NCBI GenBank assembly: GCA_030789695.1
Contig: CM061142.1
Location: forward strand, 358,459,486-358,523,485
DNA length: 64,000 nt
Direction of reading: 5' to 3'
Origin: Scilla litardierei
Taxonomy: Eukaryota > Streptophyta > Magnoliopsida > Asparagales > Asparagaceae
Shown here: positions 1-11,098 of the stretch, in pieces
How positions within the stretch are numbered: position 1 is the first letter of the stretch
Layout of the letters: each line of letters opens with the position of its first letter
Notes under the pieces: model-generated
Database searches by the model: none
Seen by the model: only the letters and a program-made list of their open reading frames with translations
What the model was told of the DNA's origin: nothing
Translations under genes and position numbers: made by a program

Positions 1-9
1 TACAAGTTA

Positions 10-513
10 GTGTGGTTTGCAGGTCATGTCCCGAAATGGAGCATCACGCTTTTGCGGGCTTTCAGGGGTAAGCTTCTAAAAAAAGATCTTATCAGCAAAT
101 GGGGTCATAACACATCGGTTAATTGTGTTCTTTGTGGTGGTGATCTCTTGGAAAATCTGAACCATTTATTCTTCTCTTGCCCCTACTCGGGTTACCTGCT
201 CAAAAGGTGTATGCTAAAACTGAATGTCAAAGATAAGGTTGGCATCTATTTGACTGATATTGGCGATTATTTCTTGTCAAATTTTGGGGTTAAAGGAATG
301 CGGAGCAGATTAGCAAAAACGTCTCTTTCTTCGTTGGTATGGCACATTTGGCATGAAAGAAATAGCAGGGTATTCGAGGGGAGGAGCAGAGGGAGAGCTG
401 ATATTTTTGAGTCTATAGCTGCTGATGTCAGAGTGGCTATGGTAAGCCAGGAGTCTATCACCGCCGAGGAGGAAACTGTTTTCACAAATTGGGAGATTAG
501 AGACTTGGGCTAA
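10..513 (+). pseudogene. LINE ORF2 C-terminus (zf-RVT domain), partial
   Basis: This is the C-terminal piece of a LINE reverse transcriptase polyprotein, 167 residues open in the window. It shows the zf-RVT pattern C-X2-C-X9-H-X4-C (CVLC...NHLFFSC), then the conserved block LVWHIWHERNSRVFEG and the terminal NWEIRDLG. All three also occur in the other LINE copies here. The domain is a zinc-binding region found after the RT of plant L1 elements. The frame is open to the natural stop, but upstream catalytic parts are missing from the window, so activity cannot be judged. The open frame begins before the window. Confidence 0.9.
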
Positions 514-591
514 TGAATGGTTGTTTTGTTTTGTTTTGATACCTAATTTGTATAGTTTGGGGAGGGAAGGGAATCTCTAATAAAGAGTGAC

Positions 592-603
592 GGCGCTTGT
601 GCC
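592..603 (+). other. LINE 3' stem-loop, copy 1
   Basis: GGCG-CTTG-TGCC folds into a 4-bp stem (one G-U pair) with a 4-nt loop, in the sense RNA, about 85 nt before the tail. Sequence flanking it is conserved in all four LINEs. In copy 4 one stem pair is changed on both sides. Such 3' hairpins are recognised by the RT in stringent-type plant L1s; that role here is inference. Confidence 0.7.
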
Positions 604-683
604 CTCTCCTCTTTTTATTGATTTCCCCTTCCTTCTCGCTGTATACTTTGTACGTTTCTCTATTAATAAAGATCTACTATCTT

Positions 684-687
<4 letters not shown>

Positions 688-769
<82 letters not shown>
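688..769. repeat. (TA)n microsatellite between two LINEs
   Basis: An almost pure TA run of about 80 bp. It is both the tail of LINE copy 1 and the 5' flank of the truncated LINE copy 2. Confidence 0.95.
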
Positions 770-772
<3 letters not shown>

Positions 773-773
773 A

Positions 774-2761
774 TACAAGATTATTAGGAAAGTCCTCTGT
801 AACAGGCTGAAAATGGTAATCAACGAGCTGATTTCATCGAATCAGGCAGCTTTCCTTAAAGGTCGTCTATTATCTGATTGCTCCCTTCTTGCTCATGAGC
901 AGATACAGGATTTCAGTAATCCCATGGGATCTTGTGCCTGCCTTAAATTGGATCTCCGCAAAGAATTCGACAGTTTTAACAGAGGTTTTGTGCTTTTCAT
1001 TCTTCATCAGATGGGCTTTAATAATAGGTTTATTACTTGGATTGCTGAATGCATTTCTACCCCAACCTTCTCTGTACTAGTTAACGGCTCTCCTGCGGGT
1101 TTTTTGGTTCGAATAGAGGGCTTAGACAAGGGGACCCACTATCTCCCTATCTATTCGTCCTTGTCATGGAGTGTTTCTCTCTTCTATTTGCTAGAGCCGA
1201 AGCATCACGGTCCATCCATCCTTTGAGAAGATCGGGATCTGTATCGTATCTTCTCTTCGCTGATGATTTACTAGTTTTTTGTCAGGCTAATCAGCACTCT
1301 TTTTCGGGGCTTTCTACTTTGTTGAGCGCTTTCAGTCTATTTACTGGTCTTCATGTTAATTGGGATAAAAGCGTCGCCATCTTTAGCAAAGGCACAAGGA
1401 ATCCTTCATCCCTTGCTTCGTTCCTCGGGATTAAGAAGGTATCCTCTCTTTCTGTTTATCTTGGATTACCACTGTCTGCTAAATATCCTAAATCTATCAA
1501 TTATGCGCACCTGATTGATAAATGTAAGAAGCGGTTGCAAGGTTGGTCCTCGTCGCTCCTTTCTATTTCTGGCAGAATAGAGCTGGTGCGTACAGTGATT
1601 TATGGTATGGTCTCTTTCTGGATGTTCTCCTTCCGTCTCCCGGTTGCTGTCTTACGTAGTATTACGTCTATGTGTAAAAGATTTATCTGGGGGAAGCAGC
1701 ACTGTTGGGCCTGGAAGGATTCTTGTAAGCCCAAAAAGGAGGGAGGTGTAGGCCTGACACTTTTATCGGATCTTAATGTTGCCTCAGGAGTCCGTCTCAC
1801 TTGGAGGCTTCTTACTTCTATTGGGCCTTGGGCACAGTTTATGAGACGTCATTACTGCTCTTCTCAGAGTCGCTTTTTTAGTGCAACACCCTCACCTTCA
1901 TCCTCTGGCACCTGGAAGTTTCTCATCCATCATCGTAGCACTTCTCACCGTATTATCAGGGGTGTTGTTAGGGATGGCGCTTCCACTTCTTTTTGGTTTG
2001 ATAACTGGCTTCCACGTGGACCACTTGCTCATTTACACCCGGTTCCCCCAGGCGAAGAACACCGTCTTATTTGTCATTATTATTCGACGCATGGGTGGGT
2101 GAATGATCGGCACATTGCACCCGTACTTCATCTTATTTCTCACTTCCGCACTTCTCCAGGATCAGATAGTTGGGATTGGATTCATGGTGGGAATTGTAAA
2201 TTCCGGGATGCTTGGAGTGAGACCCGGACCAGAGGTATGACTTTTCGCTATTATCATGTAGTCTGGTACCCTCAGCATATTCCTAAATGGTCCCTTACTC
2301 TTCTGCGAGCATTTCATGGCAAGCTTTTAACCAATGATATTCTTTGCAAATGGGGCGGAAACTATGGGCCGAAATGTGTGCTTTGTGATGCCGATATTGA
2401 TGAAAGCTTGAATCACTTATTCTTTGAATGCAATTATAGCCGTTACATTTTAACCAGGGGGCTCCTTACGCTGAATGTTAGTGCGCCTGTTCCTCTTTCT
2501 CTTGCTGGGGTGGGTGATCTATTCCTTAATTTGTATAGCAAGAAAGACTGCGTTGGAGTCCTTGCTAAAACTGCTCTTGCATCGATGGTGTGGCACATTT
2601 GGAAGGAACGCAACAGCAGAATTTTTGAGGGGAAAGTGGTAGGGAGAACTGCCCTCTTTGGAGCTATTAATGCATATATTCTTATCGCCCTTCATGACAT
2701 TGAACGCGACCAACCAGCGGCGGCTATTCCTTTTGACAATTGGGGTTTCAGCAGTGTTTGA
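774..2761 (+). pseudogene. LINE ORF2 RT and zf-RVT, frameshifted
   Basis: The first part (to about 1125) carries RT blocks NQAAFLKGRLLSDCSLLAHE and LKLDLRKEFDS. A 1-base indel near 1120-1130, just before GDPLSPYLF, moves the frame to that of 1166-2761. The second part has the RT catalytic motif FADDLLVFC near 1255, YLGLPLS, the block GRIELVRTVIYGM, and the zf-RVT motif C-X2-C-X9-H-X4-C near 2375. The protein ends at 2761 with no further stop after the shift. The endonuclease and the first half of RT are absent, so this copy cannot move itself. Confidence 0.9.
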
Positions 2762-2838
2762 TCATGTTCTGTATCTCTATATACTTGAACATTATTTGCT
2801 TAGTTTTTCTTGTTAGTGTGGAGATAGTGGTTGGTGAC

Positions 2839-2850
2839 GGCGCTTGTGCC
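2839..2850 (+). other. LINE 3' stem-loop, copy 2
   Basis: Same hairpin as copy 1 (GGCG-CTTG-TGCC) within GTGACGGCGCTTGTGCCC, about 75 bp after the ORF2 stop. Confidence 0.7.
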
Positions 2851-2945
2851 CTATCCCCGCTCTTTCTTCACTCTTCCAAGGCCAACTAATTGCCTATTTG
2901 TACCATTTTGTATTGTTTTGCCTTAATAAAATTTTATCATTACCC

Positions 2946-2948
<3 letters not shown>

Positions 2949-2984
<36 letters not shown>
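2949..2984. repeat. (TA)n tail of LINE copy 2
   Basis: Pure TA run directly after the LINE 3' UTR, followed by a short CATA-rich run to about 3004. Confidence 0.9.
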
Positions 2985-2990
<6 letters not shown>

Positions 2991-3004
2991 CATACATACA
3001 TACA

Positions 3005-4079
3005 TGATTTTTAAACTTTTGAAAATTATAATCATGTGTCATAATCACAATTGGATGAATCATATATGATCCATCATATCACCCTCGGTGGTTATGTCTA
3101 TATGTGATCCATCATATCATACTATCATTTATTTTATCATAAAAATTAACATTATATTATTAATTCGTATGGCATAAATGTTACCACAATAATAATTTGT
3201 GCACATTCATGAATATCGTAACAATAGGGTAACATGTATAAACTAATACATATTATTAATCATGACATGCAACTTATAAGCAGTATAAGTAACATATTAT
3301 GAGAAATATTATTCATGTTATTACCCCAGATTACATTCTGGTTAATTTTCGGGTGTCAGTAATGGTGAAGTAAAACATTGTATTAAGTTAATGAATATTG
3401 AATAAGTGAGAAATGGTTAACTAACATGTTGAGTTATGCAACGCATGCCCATTAGTTGTGCCATTCTAAATCCTAATGAAGCATGTCAATTAGCATGCCA
3501 ATTAACATGTTAATTATTAGTAAAGATGAGTTAGCATTAATTGACATGCTGAGTGGTAATAATTAGCAATAATTGACATGCTGATTGGTAATAATTAACA
3601 TTAATTGACATGTTGAGTTGCATGACAATTAACATGTATAAACTAATACATATAAACAACATTTCTCATATATCATTTAAATGGTATATCCATTAATTTT
3701 TAAATAAAAACAAATGTATATCAGTACTTATGGTGTAATAGTATACTTCATTACACATAGAGAAGGTAATAGTAATAGTCACTTCCCACTGATGACTAAT
3801 TTAACATTAGTAACTATTACCCTCAGACATTAGTAACTTCATAAGTTTGAATATTTCGGCATGTATCACGTTTCAATTAATTAATAGTTATGCAAACTTA
3901 CAGAATAAGGTGTATTCCATTACACATATTGCAATTATTAATAATTACATTTCTGTTACTAATGTATGGAGCCAATTAATAAAGCCAGAGAGCTTAAGGA
4001 TGCATGCAACATTGAATCATAAAATCAAAGTGTGATTCATTCAACTAGAGTTCATATACTATTATGTCTAAAAAATTCT
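3005..4079. other. AT-rich stretch without genes
   Basis: No coding or element signature is visible apart from a three-unit tandem repeat at 3531-3636. Short open frames here are AT-rich chance frames. Confidence 0.6.
3531..3636. repeat. Tandem repeat, about 32-bp unit, 3 copies
   Basis: Units start TTAGCATTAATTGACATG, TTAGCAATAATTGACATG and TTAACATTAATTGACATG, spaced about 32 bp. Confidence 0.75.
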
Positions 4080-4500
4080 TTAGATCTTTAGATTAGCGCT
4101 CTAGATCAGTGAAAAATATGTTTGTAGATCTATAGGCATAAAATAAAATGCTATTTTATGATCTAAAAACAAAATTAGATGCAGGAAATCATGATCATGA
4201 ATAATTAAAAAATTTGGAATTTTGCATAAGTCTAGAAATACCTCTAAATCGCGTGTGCTATGAAGCTTTTTCCGCACATCGGATTCCACTATCGAGATGT
4301 CACGAAAAAATTGTCAGAGCTTCGCATCATCTTTTCCTTCTGCACGAGCGTAATCGTGCTAATAACGTGTTGAGAATCAATCTATATGGTGGAGGCCATA
4401 TATCATATATATAGATTAAGATGGATACCAAAGGCCTCTTACAATCATGGTGGATACCAAAGGTCCTAATACCAAAGGTCACGAGGCCTATTCATAACAG
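4080..4500 (-). mobile_element. Copia short LTR and leader fragment
   Basis: On the minus strand an LTR-like segment starts TGTTATGAATAGGCC at about 4499, has a TATA-rich stretch near 4395-4410, and is followed near 4340-4370 by CAACACGTTATTAGCACG. A close relative of that sequence follows the 117-bp LTR of the copia element at 28809 (AACACGTTATCAACA). The similarity in LTR start, length and following sequence suggests the same short-LTR copia group. No coding part is recognisable below it. Confidence 0.5.
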
Positions 4501-4618
4501 TTGAGCTAACATTTATAAGGGATAACAATTCTTTATATTTATTGATCTCCAGTAAAAATCGAGCAATGTCAGATGATATAATGGTTATATAATAGCTTGC
4601 TAAATTAAACAAAAGTAA

Positions 4619-4815
4619 CAAGAATAATGCGTATCAAATGACATATGAGAGATCTCTATCATATATGCATACGTGTCACATTCTCCTCCACATAGTACAT
4701 ATTGAATAAAAAGTAAACCCCAATGTGATACACTATAATATATAAATGACAATATGTCACATGGATATAGATTATGAGAGCGATTTCTCATATGTCATTT
4801 GAAACGCATTATTCT
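4619..4815. mobile_element. MITE-like inverted repeat
   Basis: The left arm (4619-4656, containing AATAATGCGTATCAAATGAC) is matched by the reverse complement of the right arm (4776-4815) over about 35 bp with a few mismatches. The spacer is AT-rich and non-coding and total length is about 200 bp. No target duplication is certain. Confidence 0.5.
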
Positions 4816-5199
4816 CAAAAGTAAAAGTAAGAAATTATAATATAATTTTTTTTCTCTTAGTAGCAAAAATCACAGCTATTTACAAGTAGATATCTGGGAA
4901 TTAGACACACATGGAGAAGAAAATTGAAATATTTCATAAACTTCTATGATTATTAGCATTTTAATTTATAAAATGATGATATGACTAAGAAATGAGGAAA
5001 ATTGTGTGTATTATTATTTAATAAAGTCTTTGATAATTAACAATACTCATGTGTGGGTTTAATGAAATTTAATAATAAGTTTTAATTGACTTGAGTAGTT
5101 AAATGAACATATGTACTGTTTATCACATGAAAAAACACATGATATATAGAAATTAATCCTTACAAAATTTAAAAATGAAACTGAAAAACACTTAAAACA

Positions 5200-5358
5200 G
5201 TTGACAATAGAGGAAATTAAATTCTATTGTGACGTTCTTCTTGGGGAAGACCCGGGGCCTTTATTTATAGGGGTATAAGAAGAGTTCATACAGTAATAGG
5301 ACACATTGTTTGACTAGAATACAAACTCCACATCTCTACAAGATAACACATTCATAAC
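5200..5358 (-). mobile_element. Copia 3' LTR (minus strand)
   Basis: Read on the minus strand, a purine-rich stretch (GGGATAAGAGTGAG) is followed at about 5358 by TGTTATGAATGTGTTATC, then a TATA box CTATAAATAAAGG near 5262. It lies directly downstream of the copia RNase H remnant at 5870-6355, as a 3' LTR should. The far end is not certain. Confidence 0.55.
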
Positions 5359-5869
5359 ACTCACTCTTATCCCGCCATAAGTGTGAACTCTGCTCATGAA
5401 TACTTTGGGATTCTAAGCATCATATGAGTATCATAAGGGGTGTATACTTTGGGATCCTAAGTTAATAGGATTTGCTTCGTTAAAACCTTTGGCTATGGAA
5501 AACTATGTGGTACAAAACCATAACTAAGGAAAATAAGTACAAATCACCTTTAACTCACCATTATCTATGCAAGCCCTTATGCTTTCAGATCTCTTAAGCG
5601 TTTTTACATCAATCCTATTTACCGCATTCCGAAAATATATACAAATACAAATTTCACCGTAATTAAGCTGCTACTGAATCCAAAAACTCTGGAGAAGTGT
5701 GATTTGTTTTGTCATCTCTGATGTGGTCTCCTTAAAGTTGGCGTAAGCTTGTGGCTTGGTTTTCAGACTATATGGTTAGCTTTTAATCACCAGCCTTTTA
5801 CCAAGTCATCACTGGGATATGATGTACCACTAGGCGTATCTAAACACACACTTGGTTTGTTTCTGGAAT

Positions 5870-6355
5870 GGTGAGGATCTCGGAATGCTAGGATGATGTT
5901 GTCTTCATAGTTTGCTTTGCAGATCTGCAGTAGATGGTCGTCCCACTGTAGGTACCCACTTTATGACTTCCCATTATGGAGGTCGGACTTGTAATCTGCA
6001 TCTGCATAAGCAGGGATGATAATGAGAGCCTAAATCCATCGACCCTTGGAGGTAGTGCAGAAGATACTTAACTTCAGTCCAATTGAGAAATTTAGGCGCA
6101 ACACTGTATCTGGGTAGTGAATTTACTGCAACTACTATATCAGGACGCGTGCAGTTAGCCAAAAGTGCTCTGATTGCACTTAGATAAGGGACTTCAGGAC
6201 CTAAAATATCCTCCTCCTTTTCCAGCTGATGGAAGCGGTCTTTATTTACATCCATTGAACATACCTCCATAGGTGCACTTATTGGATGAAAATGTTTCTT
6301 GTTGTAATTTCTTCAACACACTCTAGATGTATGTGTTGATGGATGTATGCACTCA
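5870..6355 (-). pseudogene. Copia RT end and RNase H remnant
   Basis: The minus strand encodes the junction between copia RT and RNase H: the block VPYLSAIRAL, then NCTRPDIVVAVNSLPRYS, and further downstream RSAKQTMKTTSS with a HSEI remnant. These match the intact order in the copia element at 34068-34600 of this window (VPYLSAIGAL, NYTRPDIAFAVNLLARYS, RSVKQTMTTISS). Stops and shifts break it. Between 5480 and 5870 lie the non-coding 3' internal parts, including a segment related to the pre-LTR region at 41870-41910. Confidence 0.8.
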
Positions 6356-6359
6356 GTTC

Positions 6360-7770
6360 ATTTGTATTTGATGCAAATGGATTTTAATATTAGCTCTGGG
6401 AATTTTGCATATGAAACAAAGGGAATTAAATGTGTCGTAATATGTTTATGTGCATATTTAATATAACAAACATGTGGAAAGGGTTACTTGGATGACGCGA
6501 TCGTCCCGGTCTAAACGCAGTTTTAAACCGCGGCAAAAATAGACACCAAACGAAGAAATTAAGGCCAAAACAGTGAAAAGAAGCCCATTAAGGGCATTAC
6601 GGGTTGGGGCCCACACCCACAGGTGCCCAACCCACAGGCTGCCTGGCCCGCGGGCTACTCGGCCTGTAAGGCGGGCGGGCACATGTGCTTTCCAAGCGGG
6701 ACCCGCCTACTTCACACGGTCGGGGACCCGCCCGCGTGTACATGGATGTGTGCATGGTACACACACATGCTTTGAGCATGTCCAGGTGCGTGCGTTGCGG
6801 GCGTGCAGGAGTAGAGCACGTGGGGCCCCATGGCCTAGGGCTTCGTGTCCATCTTTTGGCGGCTACGTTTTTTTGGCTATAAGCTTGTTTTTGGTCATGT
6901 TTGGGACATCGTTTGAGGGGTCAAACAAAGTTGGAATGAGTCTCCGTTTTTTCTATGCGTTCACCGTTCAACCCTCTTCTCAATGATGTGTGACATTGTT
7001 CTTGGAGATCAACGGTGAGGGAGTGAAAATTCATTAAAGTTTGGCCTTCGTGTAAGGAAAACTAATTTGATTTTTCTTTTCCAAAAGTTTAGTCCCACAT
7101 CGAAAATTGAGAAGAGAGGAAGGGTCAGTCGCATATATAAATAGGGGCATACTCCCCTCCTTGAAACTCGTCCTAAGCTCCAGATCTAAATAGCTCCATT
7201 AAACGTGAGCAAGCCCGGATCTGAGCTTAAAGTAAATATTCCTTCTTTCTCCCTAAATTCTTCCTTGCTCCTGATCGGGCTCTAGCAAAGCTACGAAGTA
7301 GTTCGGATCGGATCTAAAATCTTGATAGAGGATCCACTCAAAGTGAAACTTTCTTCGGCGTGTGGTTGGCTCGGTGACAAGGGTGTTGTTCGCCTTGGGT
7401 TGCGTTGTGTTTTGGGAAGTGGTTCAGCTCGGGATGCGGTTCGACTCAGGACGCAGTTCGGCTTGGGAGAAGTGGTGTGGGGCTAAAGAAATGTTGCTGA
7501 AAACAACGCTTTGTATTCTACGGAAACGAAGTGAAAGGTATGTAGTTTAAATATCCATGTGTTTATAATTGCAAATAAGTTGATAGATCTATCTTTAGGG
7601 GTTGGTCGGACCTAACCATGGGATAGTAGAGATCTTGGCTAGGGTTGTTTCTTTAGGGCTTGATTTAAAAAAGTTTTAAATCTGTTTTTTTCGCTGCTTG
7701 TTTGATCTCATTGTCCGTCGACTTAGGCCGGACGTCGATTTTATTGCCATAAGGACCCGCAAAACCCTTT
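6360..7770 (+). mobile_element. Probable 5' LTR of an LTR retrotransposon
   Basis: The segment ends just before a tRNA-iMet primer site at 7773 and holds a core promoter at 7133-7143. The inner part (6590-6870) is GC-rich. The left boundary is not resolved; 6360 is the first base after the copia remnant. The large open frames in the GC-rich part carry no recognisable domain. Confidence 0.45.
7092..7143 (+). promoter_or_regulatory. USE-like box and TATA box in the LTR
   Basis: GTCCCACATCG at 7092-7102 matches the plant snRNA upstream sequence element (RTCCCACATCG). A TATA box (TATATAAATA) begins at 7134, about 31 bp downstream, close to the spacing used by Pol II snRNA genes. No snRNA body follows. 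The likely role is the LTR promoter. Confidence 0.6.
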
Positions 7771-7772
7771 AG

Positions 7773-7784
7773 TGGTATCAGAGC
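7773..7784 (+). other. Primer-binding site (tRNA-iMet)
   Basis: TGGTATCAGAGC is the usual plant retroelement primer site complementary to the initiator methionine tRNA 3' end. A second related motif, TGGTATCAAAGCC, lies at 8003-8015. Confidence 0.7.
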
Positions 7785-8002
7785 TTGTTGAGCTTGAGTA
7801 CAGGTTCTCGGGTTATGAGCTGATCCAAAGTAATCACTCTTACCATACCAAATCCCAATAAGATGAGGATCTTATGATGGGTTGGGCGTTGTCGAGAGCC
7901 ATGCCGTAAAACAAGTTCGTGAGGGATCTTGTTACAGGTTTAAGGTGCCATGGATGATGGGCATTAACAGTGTTGCAATGATATCAGAGTGATACCCAAC
8001 AG

Positions 8003-8015
8003 TGGTATCAAAGCC
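8003..8015 (+). other. Second primer-site-like motif
   Basis: TGGTATCAAAGCC, one base from the standard motif, 230 bp after the first. It may mark a second overlapping element or a duplicated leader. Confidence 0.4.
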
Positions 8016-8845
8016 ATGTCTATATGATCTATGTTTTTCAATTATAAAATGTATGTGATACATCATGTTTCTCCATGAAATGAAGGTTGTGATTTAAACT
8101 ATTAAAATAGTCGTTTCCAAGTAATGTTTTTATTTTCGAAAATTGTTTTTGAAAATTTGATTTAATTTTAAAATCATTTGATAATTTTAAAATTAGATCT
8201 TAACTATTATATGATGATAATTAATTATTAATGTAACTTAAACTTATGCGATAAATTTTAAGTTGCATGTTTAGCAAAAAATTTATGAGATAATTTTAAT
8301 TGCTATGTTATCATGCTAAAATGTTTAGTTGATAATTTTTAATGGTTATATTATTCTTGCTGATTATGTGATAATACAAGAAAAACTTTTAGGATAGCCA
8401 TTAAAAGCTTTCAGAAAATTATAATATAATTATTTATGGACATGATATGTTTTAAACTTGTTTAAAAGCCCAATACATGATTAGGATAGCACCTAAAATT
8501 CATTCCTTATAGTTGATAAGGACATTAATAAAAGTTATTAACCAATCATAATAATTTCGAATTTTAAGATTTAACTAGTTGATAGGATTAACTAGTTTTA
8601 ATGAAGCCATTTCTAGGCGATGGCACACATATGAATAATTAGTTTCCTTCAATAGACTATGATCCGGTCTAGTGTTTTTGACTAGTGATGTGGATCACCC
8701 AAGCTCGACTGGGGATAGTGATCCTGGCCTAGCTAAATCCATGACCGTGTTCCCTGGACCGTAAGGATGCGAATTATGATTATGTCAAATGTTGATTACA
8801 TCTAGTCAATTACGTTTAAATTCTCAACTTACAAGTATTGCCCAT
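8016..8845. other. AT-rich leader-like stretch, no gene
   Basis: No coding signature. The sequence reads like the untranslated leader of a retroelement that has lost its coding part. Confidence 0.4.
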
Positions 8846-9370
8846 TGATACAACATTATTATCATGTTTGGCCCAACAGCCCAGATGAACCCACAACATC
8901 AGCGCAGCAGCCGAGAGGCCGACATCTATCCTTTTAAGGGGACAGCCGAGCTGATCGTTGGGCTTCATTCAAAGCGTCGGCTCATAACGAAAGCATTTGA
9001 CGATCGAATGTTAGCAAACCATTAATGAGACAGCTCAGTGAATTAAATGCTCAGACGTTATCCTCTAACGTCCCGCTTATAAGAACCTCTTAGACAATGA
9101 GAAAAGTGATCTATGGAGACAACATCTTCAGAGACCACTTTCACAGTGAATCTCTCAGACTACATTCGGTCAATACCTCTAACCTCAGGAACTGCTCTGA
9201 CCTAGCTTTCTACATTTCCTCCATAGATCGACGTGATAACTATCGGTTAATCTCCTAACCGACCGATCAAAGTTGTCATGAGCCTTCTTTGAGTCGAAAT
9301 TTGACTTAAGTATTGGAGGGGATTAGGTCAAACCCTAGATCTGACCCTTCGTGATGAGCTCTGTGGTGCA
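8846..9370 (+). mobile_element. Gypsy LTR, solo or truncated
   Basis: It is related to the gypsy LTR at 46007-46530: both start TGATAC, are about 525 bp long, and share the end block GACTTAAGTATTGGAGGGG followed by GAGCTCT and TGCA. Downstream (9371-9780) there is GC-richer sequence similar in style to a gypsy leader, but no gag or pol. Confidence 0.65.
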
Positions 9371-11098
9371 TGAAGCTGAAGGAAGCCATAAAAATCTTAA
9401 ACTAGAGCCTAAGCAGTTCGGACTCGGCTGCCGGAGTTCGGACCAGAGCACAGACCATTCGGACGTGGCAGAGATACCTTAGGCTTAGCTCCAATAGCTA
9501 GGATTGAGGACCACTCAGTCAGGGATCGACTTGCCCAATACCTAGAAGGCTGAAGGTGGCTCGGAATAGGTTGGACCTGGTGGACATAGCTCAGACTCGG
9601 CTACAACAACTCGAACCAAGGTCCATTCGTCCCAAGGTCAGCTCACCTAGTACATAGTGAACCACCAGTAGCTCAGACTAAAGCTTGTTCAGCTCGAGTC
9701 TACCTCATCCGATGTCCAATCCACTGCAACGTTTACCCCGTCGGTGGTCGACCATCATCCATCCACGGAATGAGACCAGCTCATCCTAGGGTCAGCTCAC
9801 CCAAAGTCACATCATCTGTCAAATTCATCATACGACTAGCAACTGTAACTGAACACTCATGTAATAATATACATGGTAAGAAGACACCTGCAAACAGCAT
9901 CAAATGTTTCTTTTCTTTTCTCTTTAATTTCTTTTCCAATTGAATGACATTCTTAAACAACCGATAATGCAGGTAATCAACAATTGTCAAGAGCGAGGTC
10001 ACAATCGTTGGCCAATGGTCGCTAGTAGTATATGAGGTTAAGATTTCATGCAAGAGAACCTAAGAGTGAATTGCCTCTTGCATTCTGCTTCCTTCATATT
10101 TTCAGACGATATTTTTAAGGGAAAAATGCAACTATGCACGCACATAGCAAAGTTAGCTATGCACTCGCATCGTTAACCCTCTTCTTATATTTTTTCTTGA
10201 ATATTTTTTAATAGAAATGTTGTACACCTCGTGGATGATCAACACATGAAAAGTCAAGTGAATACAATGCTATTTGGTCCTCAATCTAACCCTTTGCAAA
10301 TTCAACGGTGTCAAAAGTTGCTGAAAAATAGAACCTTTTTAACGGGAGGATCAAGAGACAAATCATCTAGGGTTCACCCATATTTGAGGTTTTGTGATTT
10401 TAGAATATATACATCAATCCTACAAATGTTTAAAAAAATAAGTGATGATGTTGTGTTTGTGCCAGTGCACACGTGCACAGAAACATACCCCCTTATCTTA
10501 AATATGAACAAACTTATTGGTTGGCCTGCTATGTTCCATTGTGTACCCTAACGTGGTTGAGTTGGGAAGTGCCAAAAATGAGCATCAACCCACTAAAATT
10601 TATTATCAAGTGTGTGATACTTCCACTTCTCATTCGTGTGTTGGAACGTGGACACATCTTTTCTCTGTAATTTGGATGCTTGGGACATTTGTGGTCCAGT
10701 GAGGACTGCAAACTAATGACCAGTCTCTCTATGTAGTTGGATCAAATAAAGTCCTGTCTGGCTTTTGGCACACTGAGACTGCATATATTATGGGTGCTCA
10801 TGACCTAGTGGATAGATTGACCTAGATGCGCTAAGTATGTTGAAAAAACATCTATAGTAAAAAATCATCATGGGAGAAAACAGAAAAATGCATGTTAAAT
10901 CCATTGAGAATATACTGATAAATATTCGAAAGCGTACTAGAATGCATAATGATTAATTATTTTTTGTCTGTGCAGTTGGCCTTCTAGATCAACACGATTA
11001 CTTAGAGAATTCCTTTAGCTTCTTTATATCTAAAGATGGTATATCAGAATAGAATTGAAACATTCGTTTGTGTCATCTAGGGACCATAACCACTATAT
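9371..11098. other. Stretch without recognised genes
   Basis: 9371-9780 looks like retroelement leader. 9781-11098 holds a few short open frames on both strands (for example 10231-10551 plus, 106 residues) with no domain I recognise and no paralogue in the window. Confidence 0.4.

Larger units (their letters stand above)
1..687 (+). mobile_element. LINE (L1-type) 3' end, copy 1
   Basis: The window opens inside the last part of a LINE ORF2. Coding runs to a stop at 511-513. It is followed by a 3' UTR of about 175 bp with the conserved motif GTGACGGCGCTTGTGCCC at 587-604, then a (TA)n tail. The same layout (zf-RVT, stop, about 75 bp, motif, TA tail) recurs in the copies ending at 2948, 14967 and 23653, which fixes the family. 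The 5' part lies outside the window. Confidence 0.9.
770..2948 (+). mobile_element. LINE (L1-type), 5'-truncated, copy 2
   Basis: Similarity to other LINEs here begins at 770, inside the RT domain (MIYKII matches VIYKII of the copy at 17698), directly after the TA run. It continues through RT, zf-RVT, stop at 2761 and a 3' UTR with the conserved hairpin at 2839-2850, ending in a second (TA)n run at 2949-2984. Truncation at the 5' side and tail at the 3' side are typical of target-primed reverse transcription. Confidence 0.9.

Noticed and set aside
597..780. Long open frames of repeated Tyr-Ile through the TA runs
   Set aside because: They are translations of a dinucleotide repeat with no stop codon in that frame. 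The same holds for the frames at 17418-17702, 16325-16957, and the Ser-Leu frames at 26230-26527.
6573..6986. 137-residue open frame in GC-rich DNA
   Set aside because: Overlapping open frames on both strands and no domain; explained by GC richness inside an LTR.
7092..7200. A U-snRNA gene after the USE and TATA boxes
   Set aside because: The sequence after the TATA box does not match the start of U1, U2, U4, U5 or U6, and a primer site and retroelement leader follow.
10231..10551. A host gene in the 9.8-11.0 kb region
   Set aside because: The 106-residue frame shows no recognised domain, no splice context and no relative in the window.
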